A stretch of 64,000 nucleotides of DNA, from NCBI RefSeq assembly GCF_013116825.1, contig NZ_JABFNS010000018.1, positions 18,713 to 82,712 of the forward strand, given 5' to 3'. The first letter of the stretch is position 1, and every line of letters starts with the position of its first letter. The notes under the pieces are model-generated. The model made no database searches. It worked only from the letters and a program-made list of their open reading frames with translations, and was not told the origin of the DNA. The position numbers and the translations under genes are program-made. Shown here piece after piece: positions 17,052-24,910 of the stretch. The DNA is from Myxococcus xanthus. Lineage in GTDB: Bacteria > Myxococcota > Myxococcia > Myxococcales > Myxococcaceae.

Positions 17052-18320
17052 CTAGCGAATCCGGAGGAGGCCGCGCACCTGGCCCTCGACGACCGTCTTC
17101 GCGTCCCCGAGGCCCGTCTCGGGGCTCATGAGGCGGAAGCGCGTCTGTGCATTGTCATTGATGAACTCCGGCAGCACCAGGAGCTCACCCGGATTCTGCG
17201 GGATGGTGCGACCGTTGGTGGGCACGAGGTCGTCCCGGACGACGGGCGTCGCGGTCGGCGCATCGCCGAGGGTGACCTCCCACAGGCTCCACCAGGCGCC
17301 CACGGCGGCGCTCTGCCCGTTGAACGTCCGCTCGGCGGCCACCGCGGCGTCCCAGGCGGACTGCGCGGCGGCCTTGTTCATCACCCGCAGGTAGCCCTTG
17401 CCGGGAGCTCCAGGCAGGAGCATGGCGGCGATGTCACCCTCCGTCCCCGGGTTGATGAAGGAATCAAGCGTGGTGGACCACGCATCGAACTCGCCAGTCG
17501 CGGGATCGAAGCGGACCATGCAGGGCGCGCCGGTGGTCCCGGGAGACACGAAGTGCGCTCCGCTGCCCAGCGACTCGGTGGCGTAATAAATCTTCCCATC
17601 CGTGTGCTTGACGCCGTCGCGCGCCCAGCCGCAGCGATTGTCGACCTTAACGGTCACCTCGTCGGTCTTCGTGTCCACGATGACCAGCGCCGTCTTCGCC
17701 GGAACCGTCTTCACGTCCGCGGCGTGCCAGCCACCGGCGATGATGACGTCGTCGCCAACGGTGATGGCCAGGCTCTGCGAATAGCGGAACGTGAAGTCGC
17801 CGTCCTTGAGCTGGGACGTCAGGTCCTTCGACGTGATGATGGCGAGGTCCTGGGGATTCCAGATGACCAGCTTGTAGTTCACGTGGTCGAAGTAATAGGC
17901 CTTGGTCTCGCTGACAAAGTAGTGCTGGGACTGATAGCCACCGGTCGCGGCGACCCCCTGGCTCGTGAACGAAAGCGGATCTCCAGCCTTGAGCGAGCCA
18001 TCCGCGTTGAGGGTGTAGGGGGTCACCGTCGGCAGCCTCGAACTGCTGACGATGAACTTGCCGGTGCCCGGAAGGCCGGCGGCGATGTACGCGTCCGCGG
18101 GAAGCTCGATTGCGTCGCCAATCCCGACAGTCTGCGCTTTCTCGATGTCGTCCAACGTCACCAGGTAGCTCTGGGTGTTTCCACCAGCGATGGCGACCTG
18201 GGTGATGGCGGCGTAGAGGGGCTCGTCGGTTCCAGCGTCAGGGCCCCCGTGGGGGCCGTCCGAATCCGAGCAGGCGGTGGCGGACACGGCGAGGGCGAGG
18301 AGTGAGGCTTTCAGCTTCAT
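17052..18320 (-). CDS. Iron-uptake-associated lipoprotein, DUF4374-like propeller
   Basis: A 422-residue lipoprotein. ATG 18320 has an AAGGAAG site and gives MKLKASLLALAVSATAC, lipobox ATAC. The body is made of repeated short beta strands (KFIVSSSR, YYFDHVNYKLVIWNP, KTALVIVDTKT, KIYYATESLG) like a beta propeller. It resembles DUF4374-type lipoproteins that sit beside TonB-dependent receptors. It lies 58 bases downstream of such a receptor on the same strand and so probably belongs to its Fur-controlled operon. A role in holding or passing a ferric chelate at the cell surface or periplasm is inferred from the pairing. The frame extending to 18635 overlaps the receptor and is rejected. Confidence 0.82.
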   Translation of the reverse strand: MKLKASLLALAVSATACSDSDGPHGGPDAGTDEPLYAAITQVAIAGGNTQSYLVTLDDIEKAQTVGIGDAIELPADAYIAAGLPGTGKFIVSSSRLPTVTPYTLNADGSLKAGDPLSFTSQGVAATGGYQSQHYFVSETKAYYFDHVNYKLVIWNPQDLAIITSKDLTSQLKDGDFTFRYSQSLAITVGDDVIIAGGWHAADVKTVPAKTALVIVDTKTDEVTVKVDNRCGWARDGVKHTDGKIYYATESLGSGAHFVSPGTTGAPCMVRFDPATGEFDAWSTTLDSFINPGTEGDIAAMLLPGAPGKGYLRVMNKAAAQSAWDAAVAAERTFNGQSAAVGAWWSLWEVTLGDAPTATPVVRDDLVPTNGRTIPQNPGELLVLPEFINDNAQTRFRLMSPETGLGDAKTVVEGQVRGLLRIR

Positions 18321-18378
18321 CGGGCTTCCTTTTGGCCAAGGGTTCCTGCGAGGAGACTCGAAGCGCCTCATGGGGCAC

Positions 18379-20988
18379 TCAGAGCTCAACCGTGGCGCGC
18401 GCGGAGAACGCGCGGCCCGGCTTCTGGACACCGACGATGTCGAAGGCGGGAGCGTCGGTGAGATTCTGGAGGTTGAAGGAGAAGGAGAACGCGCGCCCCT
18501 CGAACCGGGAGCGGTAGGTGAGCGCGGCGAAGTGCAGCACCTGGGTGGGCACCCGCGCCTTGTCGCCGCCCCGCCCGGCGCTCTCCCAGGAGCGATAGAA
18601 CGACTCGACGAAACGGGTCGTCCACTCCAGGCCAAGAGCGTCCTCGGCGCTCAAGAGCTGACGCTTCTGGAACCGCGCGGTCGCCGTGGCCTGGAACCAG
18701 GGAATGTTGGGCATGCGGTCCCCGTGAAAGCGGGCGAACTGGCCTTCCCGCGCGAGGTTGCGGACGTCGAGCCAGGTGACGGTGCCGGTGAGCCCCACCC
18801 AGTCGCCGGGTGAGTCCCAGTCCACGCCCGCGTGCGCCGAGAAGGAGCGAGCGTGGTCCACGTTCTCGTAGGCCTGCGTGGCGTCACCGGGGAAGAGCTG
18901 GATGAGGTTCTCGACGTCTCGGACGCCCGCGACCGCGTTGGCACCGAAGCGGCCAACGGGCGTGACGATGGGGAGGAGCTCCACGCCCAGGTTGGCGTTG
19001 TGACTCGACTCGGGGACGAGCGCCGAGTTCTCCACGAGCAGTCCCCCATCACCGAAGAGCTCGTCCACCCGCGGCATCCGCGTGGTCCGCTCGTAGGACG
19101 CCTTGAGGAGCAGCCCCCGCGTCAGACTGAAGCGCAAGGTGTCACCGAAACCTCCGGCCCACCGGCGCTCCGCGGCCTCCTGCCTCAAGCCCGAGGCGAA
19201 GCGCTGCAGATAGCCCTTCACGAACACGGTGTTCTCCAACCTGCCGCCCCAGAGAAGCTGACGATGGGAGAGACCGCCGAAGGCGGACGTGAGCGCGAGC
19301 GGCACCCGGAGGGGGTCCTCCTGCTGCAGACGGGTGAGGTAGGCGTTCTCGCCGCTTCGGTCGCTGTCGTCGACGCCGAGCGAGACCTCGAGGTCCTCCG
19401 GGTCGAGCAGCGTCCCGAGGAGCCGCACGCGCCCGAACAGCGTCTGGCGTGTCTGGGTGTTCTCCAGTGGCGTCGAGCCAGTCTCCCCGGCCCTCGCCCG
19501 CGTCGCACGGCAGGCGCCGTACCAGTCGTAAAGACAGTCGGAGGCGTCGCGTAGCTCGCCCACACGCTGGTTGTACCCGGCGATGGCGAGCACCTTCAGC
19601 CGCTCATGGGGCGACACCTCGTAGCGAAGCCCGAGGCCCCAACTCTCCTGCGCGGAGGTGACCGCGCCATAGGGCTGGATCATGAACTGGTCGTGCGGGA
19701 CCTCCTTGTCGTAGCGGCCGAGGTAGCCCTTGAGCACGAGCCGGTCGATGCCCGGCAGTGACTCGAACCCCAGCTCGATATCGCCTCCCGTGCCCCGATA
19801 GGCGTCATGGTTGCGGCGGAGTGCGCGCGGCGAGACGCGCCCCGTCGCCGGGTCATCCACGGGGACGGTGATGACGTAGTCGTTCTGCGCGCGGTCGTGG
19901 AATCCCGCGGCCCGCACGAAGACGTGCTCGTGGGCGCTCCACGTCAGCCTGCCAGTCCCCCGGTAGCTGCCGAAGGACCCGCCCTGGAGCGACAGGGACG
20001 CGCCGGTTTCGGGCTTCGCGAGGTCGGAGCGCAGGTGGATGGCACCGCCCAGCGCGTCCGTCGCGAGGCGCACCGGGACGACGCCGTTGAAGACCTCGAG
20101 TTGCCGGATGAGCGACACCGGAACACTTCCCAGTCCGTAGACATAGGGCGAGTACTCGATGGGGACGCCGTCGAGGAGGACTCGCACCTGGTCGCCGGAG
20201 AGGCCCCCGAGCGAGAGCTGGGTCCGGCTCCCCATTCCGCCCGTCCGCTGGACCTGCACGGCAGAGGCACGCGTCAGCACCTCCGCGAGGTCCTCGGCGC
20301 GCTCATGGGCCTTCTCCAATTCGACGACGTCCACCGCCTCCGAGCCGCGCACCAGGGCGCGGGCTTCGGTCGACCTGGCGCGGACGACCGAGGTGAAGCC
20401 AGGGGGAGCGGGAGGCTCGGGCTCCTCGGAAGGCTTCGCGGTCGCCTCTTCCGCGGGCGTGTCAGACGCGACTTGGGCGACCGCCTCGGCGCCTGGCGGC
20501 GCGGCCTCGGGAGGACGGGCGAGGACGAAGTGGTGGATGAACTCGAACTGACAGGGGACGGGGCTGCCGCCCTGCATCGCCGGGGAGAAGCGCGCGTTTT
20601 CGAGCGCGCTCACGGCCGCCTCATCGAGTCCGTGCCCAAGTCCCTCGACCACCTCCGCGCGCGTGACCCGGCCCTCCGCATCAAGCGTCAGGAGGAGCTT
20701 CACCGCGCCTTCAAGCCCCGCGGCGAGCGCCTCGGGCGGATAGACAGCCTCTGGCTGGGCCAGCAGCACCGGAGGGACGACCCCACCGGATGGCGCAGGC
20801 CCGCCCTCCCCCTCCGGCGCCTGCGTGTGCGGCGTCTCACTAGAGGGGGAAGCGGATGTGGCCGGCGCCGGGGACTCGCTCGCATCCTGGGCTCGCGCGA
20901 CGCCCGTCGACAGCACGGAGAGGAGTGCGAGCGTGGGGACCAGAGAGGATGGCGCGGGGGCACCCCGCCAGCGACGAAGTGTGGGCAT
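18379..20988 (-). CDS. TonB-dependent receptor with N-terminal TonB-like domain
   Basis: An 869-residue outer-membrane receptor. After a signal peptide (ending ARA|QDA) and a Pro/Ser-rich linker, residues about 75-160 form a TonB C-terminal-like domain: AVYPPEALAAGLEGAVKL, then DAEGRVTRAEVVEGLGHGLDEAA and a NARFSPA strand. A plug domain follows (about 215-330; EDLAEVLTRASAVQVQRTGGMG, VRVLLDGVPIEY, IRQLEVFNGVVP). A 22-strand barrel ends in a typical C-terminal strand (RAFSARATVEL). TonB fused to its own receptor is uncommon. The start could be ATG 20988 or GTG 20994; neither has a clear ribosome site. A near-perfect Fur box lies about 50 bases upstream, pointing to ferric-siderophore or haem import. 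Confidence 0.92.
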   Translation of the reverse strand: MPTLRRWRGAPAPSSLVPTLALLSVLSTGVARAQDASESPAPATSASPSSETPHTQAPEGEGGPAPSGGVVPPVLLAQPEAVYPPEALAAGLEGAVKLLLTLDAEGRVTRAEVVEGLGHGLDEAAVSALENARFSPAMQGGSPVPCQFEFIHHFVLARPPEAAPPGAEAVAQVASDTPAEEATAKPSEEPEPPAPPGFTSVVRARSTEARALVRGSEAVDVVELEKAHERAEDLAEVLTRASAVQVQRTGGMGSRTQLSLGGLSGDQVRVLLDGVPIEYSPYVYGLGSVPVSLIRQLEVFNGVVPVRLATDALGGAIHLRSDLAKPETGASLSLQGGSFGSYRGTGRLTWSAHEHVFVRAAGFHDRAQNDYVITVPVDDPATGRVSPRALRRNHDAYRGTGGDIELGFESLPGIDRLVLKGYLGRYDKEVPHDQFMIQPYGAVTSAQESWGLGLRYEVSPHERLKVLAIAGYNQRVGELRDASDCLYDWYGACRATRARAGETGSTPLENTQTRQTLFGRVRLLGTLLDPEDLEVSLGVDDSDRSGENAYLTRLQQEDPLRVPLALTSAFGGLSHRQLLWGGRLENTVFVKGYLQRFASGLRQEAAERRWAGGFGDTLRFSLTRGLLLKASYERTTRMPRVDELFGDGGLLVENSALVPESSHNANLGVELLPIVTPVGRFGANAVAGVRDVENLIQLFPGDATQAYENVDHARSFSAHAGVDWDSPGDWVGLTGTVTWLDVRNLAREGQFARFHGDRMPNIPWFQATATARFQKRQLLSAEDALGLEWTTRFVESFYRSWESAGRGGDKARVPTQVLHFAALTYRSRFEGRAFSFSFNLQNLTDAPAFDIVGVQKPGRAFSARATVEL

Positions 20989-21032
20989 GTTCACGGTGTA
21001 CAGGCAGGGCTCGAAGGCGCGAGGACGATGTC

Positions 21033-21051
21033 GATATTGATACGCATTATC
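21033..21051 (-). promoter_or_regulatory. Fur box upstream of TonB-dependent receptor
   Basis: The 19 bases starting GATATTGATA and ending GCATTATC match the Fur consensus at 16 of 19 positions. The site is centred about 54 bases upstream of the receptor start, where a repressor would cover the promoter. It indicates iron-repressed expression of the receptor and lipoprotein pair. Confidence 0.82.
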
Positions 21052-21262
21052 AACATCGGGACGTCCTATCAGTGGCGGCGGTGGGGGTCAATTGGTTGGC
21101 GATGCTCTTCACCGGCTGCGGAGCGGCCTCGGTACGGCCCAGCGCGTCCATGCCCCCTCCGCAGATGAGGGAGGCCGGGTTGGTCCGGCCCGTCGTGAGG
21201 GACCCGATGAATCAACCCATCCCCGAGTGCGCATCACGCCCTGCCAGGGTTATTGAGCAGAG

Positions 21263-21790
21263 ATGTTCTGCCTCCGCCCCTATCGCGATGTGGCCGACCT
21301 CAATGCCATGGCTCGCCTCGTGGCGCAGGCCTGGGCGGAGCGCGGTCCCCACGTGGAGTGCACGGTGGGAGACCTGACCTGGCGCCTGCTGCGCAATACG
21401 CAGGTACGACCGCGGGAGGACATCACCCCATGGGAACGCACACCCGGGCAGCCCGCTGGCTTTGCGTGGGCCTACGGCAACGGCGATGTGGACCTGCTCG
21501 TCCACCCGCTCGTGCACGCTGACGCCTTCGCGGAGGCTGTGCTTCCCTGGGTTCGCGCACGCTACGAGCGCCCCCCGCAGCCGGCCACCATGTGGGAGTT
21601 GGAGAGCAACGGCCCGCTGCTCGCGGCGCTGCAACGGCGGGGCAGGCGGCGCACCACGGGCGGGTGCTACCTGCACCTCGCACTGGAGGCTGACACCGGA
21701 TGCCCCCTTGTTTCCTACACCCCACCAGGGTGCTATCGGACGCAGGAAACGTGGGCAACCCGGCCTCTCCACGGGAAGGCAACTAGATGA
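21263..21790 (+). CDS. Truncated GNAT acetyltransferase (N-terminal half only)
   Basis: A 175-residue product that resembles the first half of two-domain GNAT proteins: LRPYRDVADLNAMARLVAQAW, then FAWAYGNGDVDLLVHP, then MWELESNGPLLAALQRRG and GGCYLHLALEAD. Family members continue past a Pro-Pro-Gly-Tyr junction into a second GNAT domain with the acetyl-CoA loop. Here the reading runs only to SYTPPGCYRTQ and ends in about 20 unrelated residues overlapping the next start by four bases. The acetyl-CoA-binding RxxGxG/A loop is absent. It is probably a remnant or a non-catalytic half-protein. ATG 21263 follows GAGCAGAG. Confidence 0.7.
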   Translation: MFCLRPYRDVADLNAMARLVAQAWAERGPHVECTVGDLTWRLLRNTQVRPREDITPWERTPGQPAGFAWAYGNGDVDLLVHPLVHADAFAEAVLPWVRARYERPPQPATMWELESNGPLLAALQRRGRRRTTGGCYLHLALEADTGCPLVSYTPPGCYRTQETWATRPLHGKATR

Positions 21791-22203
21791 AGAGTCAAAC
21801 CAAGACAGATGGCGAGTCGGCATCGAAACTCATCAACGAGAGAATTGCCGAGCTGGGTGACTGGCGAGGCGATACGCTCGCGCGGGTGCGTGCCCTCATC
21901 AAGGAGGCCGTCCCGGAGGTCGTGGAGGAGTGGAAGTGGCGGGGAACGCCGGTCTGGTCTCACGACGGGGGCATCTGCACGGGTGAGGCGTACAAGAAGG
22001 CCGTGAAGCTGACCTTCTTCAAGGGAGCTTCGTTGGAAGACCCCTCCGGCCTCTTCAACTCGAGCCTCGACGGGAACGTCAGGCGCGCCATCGACATTCA
22101 CGAAGGTGAGGCGCTGGACGCGAAGGCCTTCAAGGCGCTCATCCGCGCGGCCGCCGCGCTCAATACGTCGAGTGGAAAGAAGCCCACGAAGCGCTCGCAG
22201 TGA
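21787..22203 (+). CDS. DUF1801 domain protein
   Basis: A 138-residue cytosolic protein of the DUF1801 (YdhG-like) family. Landmarks are the helix TLARVRALIKEAVPEVVEEWKWRGTPVW, the strand KKAVKLTFFKGASLEDPSG and the C-terminal helix DAKAFKALIRAAA. Biochemical function is unknown; some relatives bind iron or are called frataxin-fold proteins. ATG 21787 has a GGAAGG site and overlaps the preceding stop by four bases. A Lys/Arg-rich tail (GKKPTKRSQ) ends the protein. A second DUF1801 gene follows 100 bases later. Confidence 0.88.
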   Translation: MKSQTKTDGESASKLINERIAELGDWRGDTLARVRALIKEAVPEVVEEWKWRGTPVWSHDGGICTGEAYKKAVKLTFFKGASLEDPSGLFNSSLDGNVRRAIDIHEGEALDAKAFKALIRAAAALNTSSGKKPTKRSQ

Positions 22204-22305
22204 AGGTTGACCTCCGCGGCGCGGGTCGCTCAACTCGTCCTTGAGAAGACGTTGAGACGCCCCGCCCCCGGCGGTCCCAATCACCGCCCATCTGGAGTGA
22301 ACACC

Positions 22306-22893
22306 ATGGCCGTCAAATCGCCCAAGGTCGCGAAGAAGACCACCGCCAAGCCGAGCACGACGAAGGCGGCCACACCGAGCAAGGCAGCCGCCAAGTCAGC
22401 AGCCCCCAAGCCCAAGAAGGCCACGGCGAAGAAAGCGGCGGCAGCGCCCAAGGCCACCGCGGCCAGACGCAAAAGCCCCGCTGCGGCCGCCACGCCGGTC
22501 CTCCTCTCTGGCGGCAATCCGCAGATTACAAAGGGCTACGGCGACGCCCCCATCCGGGCCTACATCCAGGCCATGCCGGGCTGGAAACGCGACGTCGGGC
22601 ACCGCCTCGACGCGCTCATCGAGCGCACCATCCCGGGTGTGAGCAAGGCGGTCAAATGGAACTCGCCGATGTACGGCGTCGAGGGCCAGGGATGGTTCCT
22701 CGGCATCCACTGCTTCACGAAGTACATCAAGGTAGCCTTCTTCCGCGGCACCTCGCTGCGCCCCATCCCACCCGGTGCGTCCAAGAGCCAGGACACGCGC
22801 TACCTCGATATCCGCGAGGACGAGCCGCTCGACGAGGCCCAGTTCGCCTCCTGGGTGAAGCAGGCCAGCCAATTGCCTGGCGAACGCATGTGA
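22306..22893 (+). CDS. DUF1801 protein with histone-H1-like Lys/Ala-rich N-terminus
   Basis: A 195-residue protein. Residues 1-68 are almost only Lys, Ala, Pro, Thr and Ser with repeated AKK/KPKK/TAKKA units, like eukaryotic H1 tails and bacterial H1-like nucleoid proteins. Residues about 75-195 form a DUF1801 domain (RAYIQAMPGWKRDVGHRLDALIE, GVSKAVKWNSPMYGV, IKVAFFRGTSL, DIREDEPLDEAQFASWVKQA). The tail predicts DNA or RNA binding. ATG 22306 lies after CTGGAG; the earlier in-frame start at 22207 has no ribosome site. It is the second of two tandem DUF1801 genes and a third copy lies near 57.7 kb. Confidence 0.87.
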   Translation: MAVKSPKVAKKTTAKPSTTKAATPSKAAAKSAAPKPKKATAKKAAAAPKATAARRKSPAAAATPVLLSGGNPQITKGYGDAPIRAYIQAMPGWKRDVGHRLDALIERTIPGVSKAVKWNSPMYGVEGQGWFLGIHCFTKYIKVAFFRGTSLRPIPPGASKSQDTRYLDIREDEPLDEAQFASWVKQASQLPGERM

Positions 22894-23151
22894 GGCGTGC
22901 CCTCCGCGCATGACGTGCGCCTCGTGCGGCGCCCTCCATGCGCGAGTGCCGCTCAGTCAGAAGCACTCCTGCCAGAGCGAGAGACGGCCTCATGCGCGAG
23001 GACGCGGAAGTGCTGCGCCGCGGGCGCGGGCCGCGTGCCAGGAAAGGCCACCACCAGTTCCGCGTGTCCGGCGGCGCCGCTCAGGGGGCGGCCCCCCCCT
23101 TTGGGACACAGCGCCTGGGAGGACGCGGGAGCGAGGGTCAGCCCCAGGCCC

Positions 23152-23300
23152 GCTTCCACCACGCCAACGCGGATGGCGGACGCGCTCATCCGCGCGGGCA
23201 AGCGCTTCGAATTGCGCATCATGCCCGGCCAGCCGCACTCGCCTCGGGGTGCCGCCAGTCGCTGCTACCGGGATGATGTGGGCCTGTTCTTCCTCCGCCC
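23152..23300 (+). pseudogene. C-terminal remnant of a peptidase S9 (DPP4-like) gene
   Basis: In one forward frame the reading TRMADALIRAGKRFELRIMPGQ, then YRDDVGLFFLR, matches the end of the catalytic domain of prolyl-oligopeptidase/DPP4-type proteases, including the 'MPG-xxH' segment where the catalytic His sits. No upstream start or Ser elbow is found, and the frame runs on into the next region without a gene boundary. The surrounding 22894-23325 holds nothing else that I can support. Confidence 0.55.
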
Positions 23301-23325
23301 CCGGGCGGTCCACGGTAAGGGCGCC

Positions 23326-24123
23326 TCATGGGCCCTTGCGGCCAGGCGCCCGGCGGTCCGCGTGGAGCCAGCGGCGCACCTCCTCCAGGTACTCCCGTGG
23401 GAGGACATGTCCGCTGTCAAAGGTCTTGTGCGTCTTGCGACGCAACGGAGCGGCATCGAACAGGGCGCGGCTGTCCGCGACAGGCGCGAAGTCATCCTTG
23501 TTCGCCGTCAGCAGCAGCCAGTCCTGGTGGACGCTCGCCATGTGGCGCGAGGGGGCAACCTCCTCCATCGACGGGTCGATGTGAGGTGGAACCATCGTGA
23601 CCAGGTGGGTGATGCGGGGCTCACGCGCCGCCAGCAGGATTCCCACCTGGGCGCCCATGCTGTACCCGGCGACGAGCACCCGAGGCGGCTGGCCTTTCGC
23701 CAGCACGGTGGTCAGCAGCGCGTGGGCATCACGGACGGTGTCGGCAATCATCGCCACGTACCCTGAAGGGTCCCCTTGATGGGCCCGCTTTGCGAGCGCT
23801 CCCGGCCTGGCCTCGGGCGTCGCCCGCGCTCCGTGCCGGCGTGCATCGAGGAGATAGACGCGGTAGCCGGACCGCAGCAGTTCGTCCTTCAACACACCGC
23901 CGTGGGTTGGCCCCTCGTTCGACAGCCAGTCCTCCTTGCGGCGTGTCAGGCCGTGCAGAAGGACGGCGATGGGTGGATTCGCGGCAGCGCCCTCCGGCTC
24001 CAGCACCCGCGTGGGGATGCGTTCTCCATCCGCGCCGCGAACGTCCAACGACGTTTCCGGAGCGGCGGCACGGGCCACGGAAGCGGAGAGAAGCAACAGG
24101 CACAGCGATAGCAAGCGGGTCAT
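23326..24123 (-). CDS. Secreted alpha/beta hydrolase (dienelactone hydrolase/BAAT-like)
   Basis: A 265-residue protein with a signal peptide (MTRLLSLCLLLLSASVARA). Oxyanion motif HGLTRRKEDW near residue 55, nucleophile elbow GYSMGA near 145, acid in TANKDD near 205 and His in DSGHVLPREY near 235 give a full triad. Fold and spacing fit esterases or lipases exported to the periplasm or medium; the substrate is unknown. ATG 24123 follows GGGAGAACC. It is divergent from the two-component system, sharing the 112-base gap that holds 11-bp-spaced direct repeats. Confidence 0.87.
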   Translation of the reverse strand: MTRLLSLCLLLLSASVARAAAPETSLDVRGADGERIPTRVLEPEGAAANPPIAVLLHGLTRRKEDWLSNEGPTHGGVLKDELLRSGYRVYLLDARRHGARATPEARPGALAKRAHQGDPSGYVAMIADTVRDAHALLTTVLAKGQPPRVLVAGYSMGAQVGILLAAREPRITHLVTMVPPHIDPSMEEVAPSRHMASVHQDWLLLTANKDDFAPVADSRALFDAAPLRRKTHKTFDSGHVLPREYLEEVRRWLHADRRAPGRKGP

Positions 24124-24190
24124 CGAGGTTCTCCCAGAGGTCAGAAGCCCGCTCACCCTGCCCCCCTCCGCGTCAGCCACGCGTCAACAC

Positions 24191-24210
24191 CCGGTTGACC
24201 TCCGGTTGAC
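24191..24210 (+). promoter_or_regulatory. 11-bp-spaced direct repeats upstream of response regulator
   Basis: CCGGTTGAC occurs at 24191-24199 and 24202-24210, one helical turn apart. This is the layout bound by OmpR/PhoB-type dimers, so autoregulation by the adjacent regulator is plausible. The first repeat also supplies a TTGACC -35-like element with a TGATAA -10-like element 18 bases on. Confidence 0.5.
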
Positions 24211-24235
24211 GTGGCGGCTGATAACCTGCCCACCC

Positions 24236-24910
24236 ATGCGAGTGCTCGTCGTCGAAGACAACCTGGACCTCCAGGCCAACATCGAGAGGTTTCTGGGAAA
24301 GGACTTCCAGCTCGACTTCGCCGCCACCGGGCCCCAGGGGCTCACGCTCTCGCTGGGCCAGGAATACGACGTCATCGTCCTGGACCTGATGCTGCCGGGA
24401 ATGAGTGGCATCGAGCTGTGTCGACGCTACCGGCAGCTCGCGCCCCGGCTGGTGCCCATCCTCATGTTGACCGCTCGGGACACACTCGATGACAAGGAAA
24501 AAGGCTTCCGCGCGGGCGCGGATGACTACCTCGTCAAGCCGTTCTCCTTGAGGGAGCTGCGGCTGCGGCTCGAAGCCCTCGCGCGGCGCCCCGTGCCTCC
24601 GAGCGGACGACGGCTGACGGTGGGGCCACTGACGCTGGAGCCAGACACGGGCCAGGCCCGGCGAGGCGTGCGCGCCGTCCACCTCAACAAGACGGAGACA
24701 CTCCTCCTGAGGCTGCTGATGGAGGCCGCGCCCGAGCCTGTCTCGACGGCCACGCTGGCCCACCACCTCTGGGGAGACGATGCGCCGGAATCCAGTGCTT
24801 TGCGCACCCACGTCTATGCCCTGCGCGGAGCACTCGCAGAGCTGGGGATGAGCGACTGCATCACCACCCTCCGCAACAAGGGATACCGCCTGGATGCGCG
24901 CGAGGACTAG
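24236..24910 (+). CDS. OmpR-family response regulator
   Basis: A 224-residue two-domain regulator. The receiver has the acidic pocket (VVEDN at the N-terminus), phospho-acceptor Asp50 in VLDLMLPG, Thr in LTARD and Lys in VKPFS. The C-terminal winged helix (about 130-224) shows LNKTETLLLRLLM, the recognition region SALRTHVYALRGAL and the terminal hairpin TLRNKGYRLD. The ATG at 24236 is chosen because it starts directly before the first receiver strand. It overlaps the kinase by 17 bases. It probably controls its own operon and perhaps the divergent hydrolase. Confidence 0.93.
   Translation: MRVLVVEDNLDLQANIERFLGKDFQLDFAATGPQGLTLSLGQEYDVIVLDLMLPGMSGIELCRRYRQLAPRLVPILMLTARDTLDDKEKGFRAGADDYLVKPFSLRELRLRLEALARRPVPPSGRRLTVGPLTLEPDTGQARRGVRAVHLNKTETLLLRLLMEAAPEPVSTATLAHHLWGDDAPESSALRTHVYALRGALAELGMSDCITTLRNKGYRLDARED

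Noticed and set aside
22894..23325. Forward open frames as an intact hydrolase
   Set aside because: Only the last 50 residues match peptidase S9; there is no start, Ser elbow or ribosome site.
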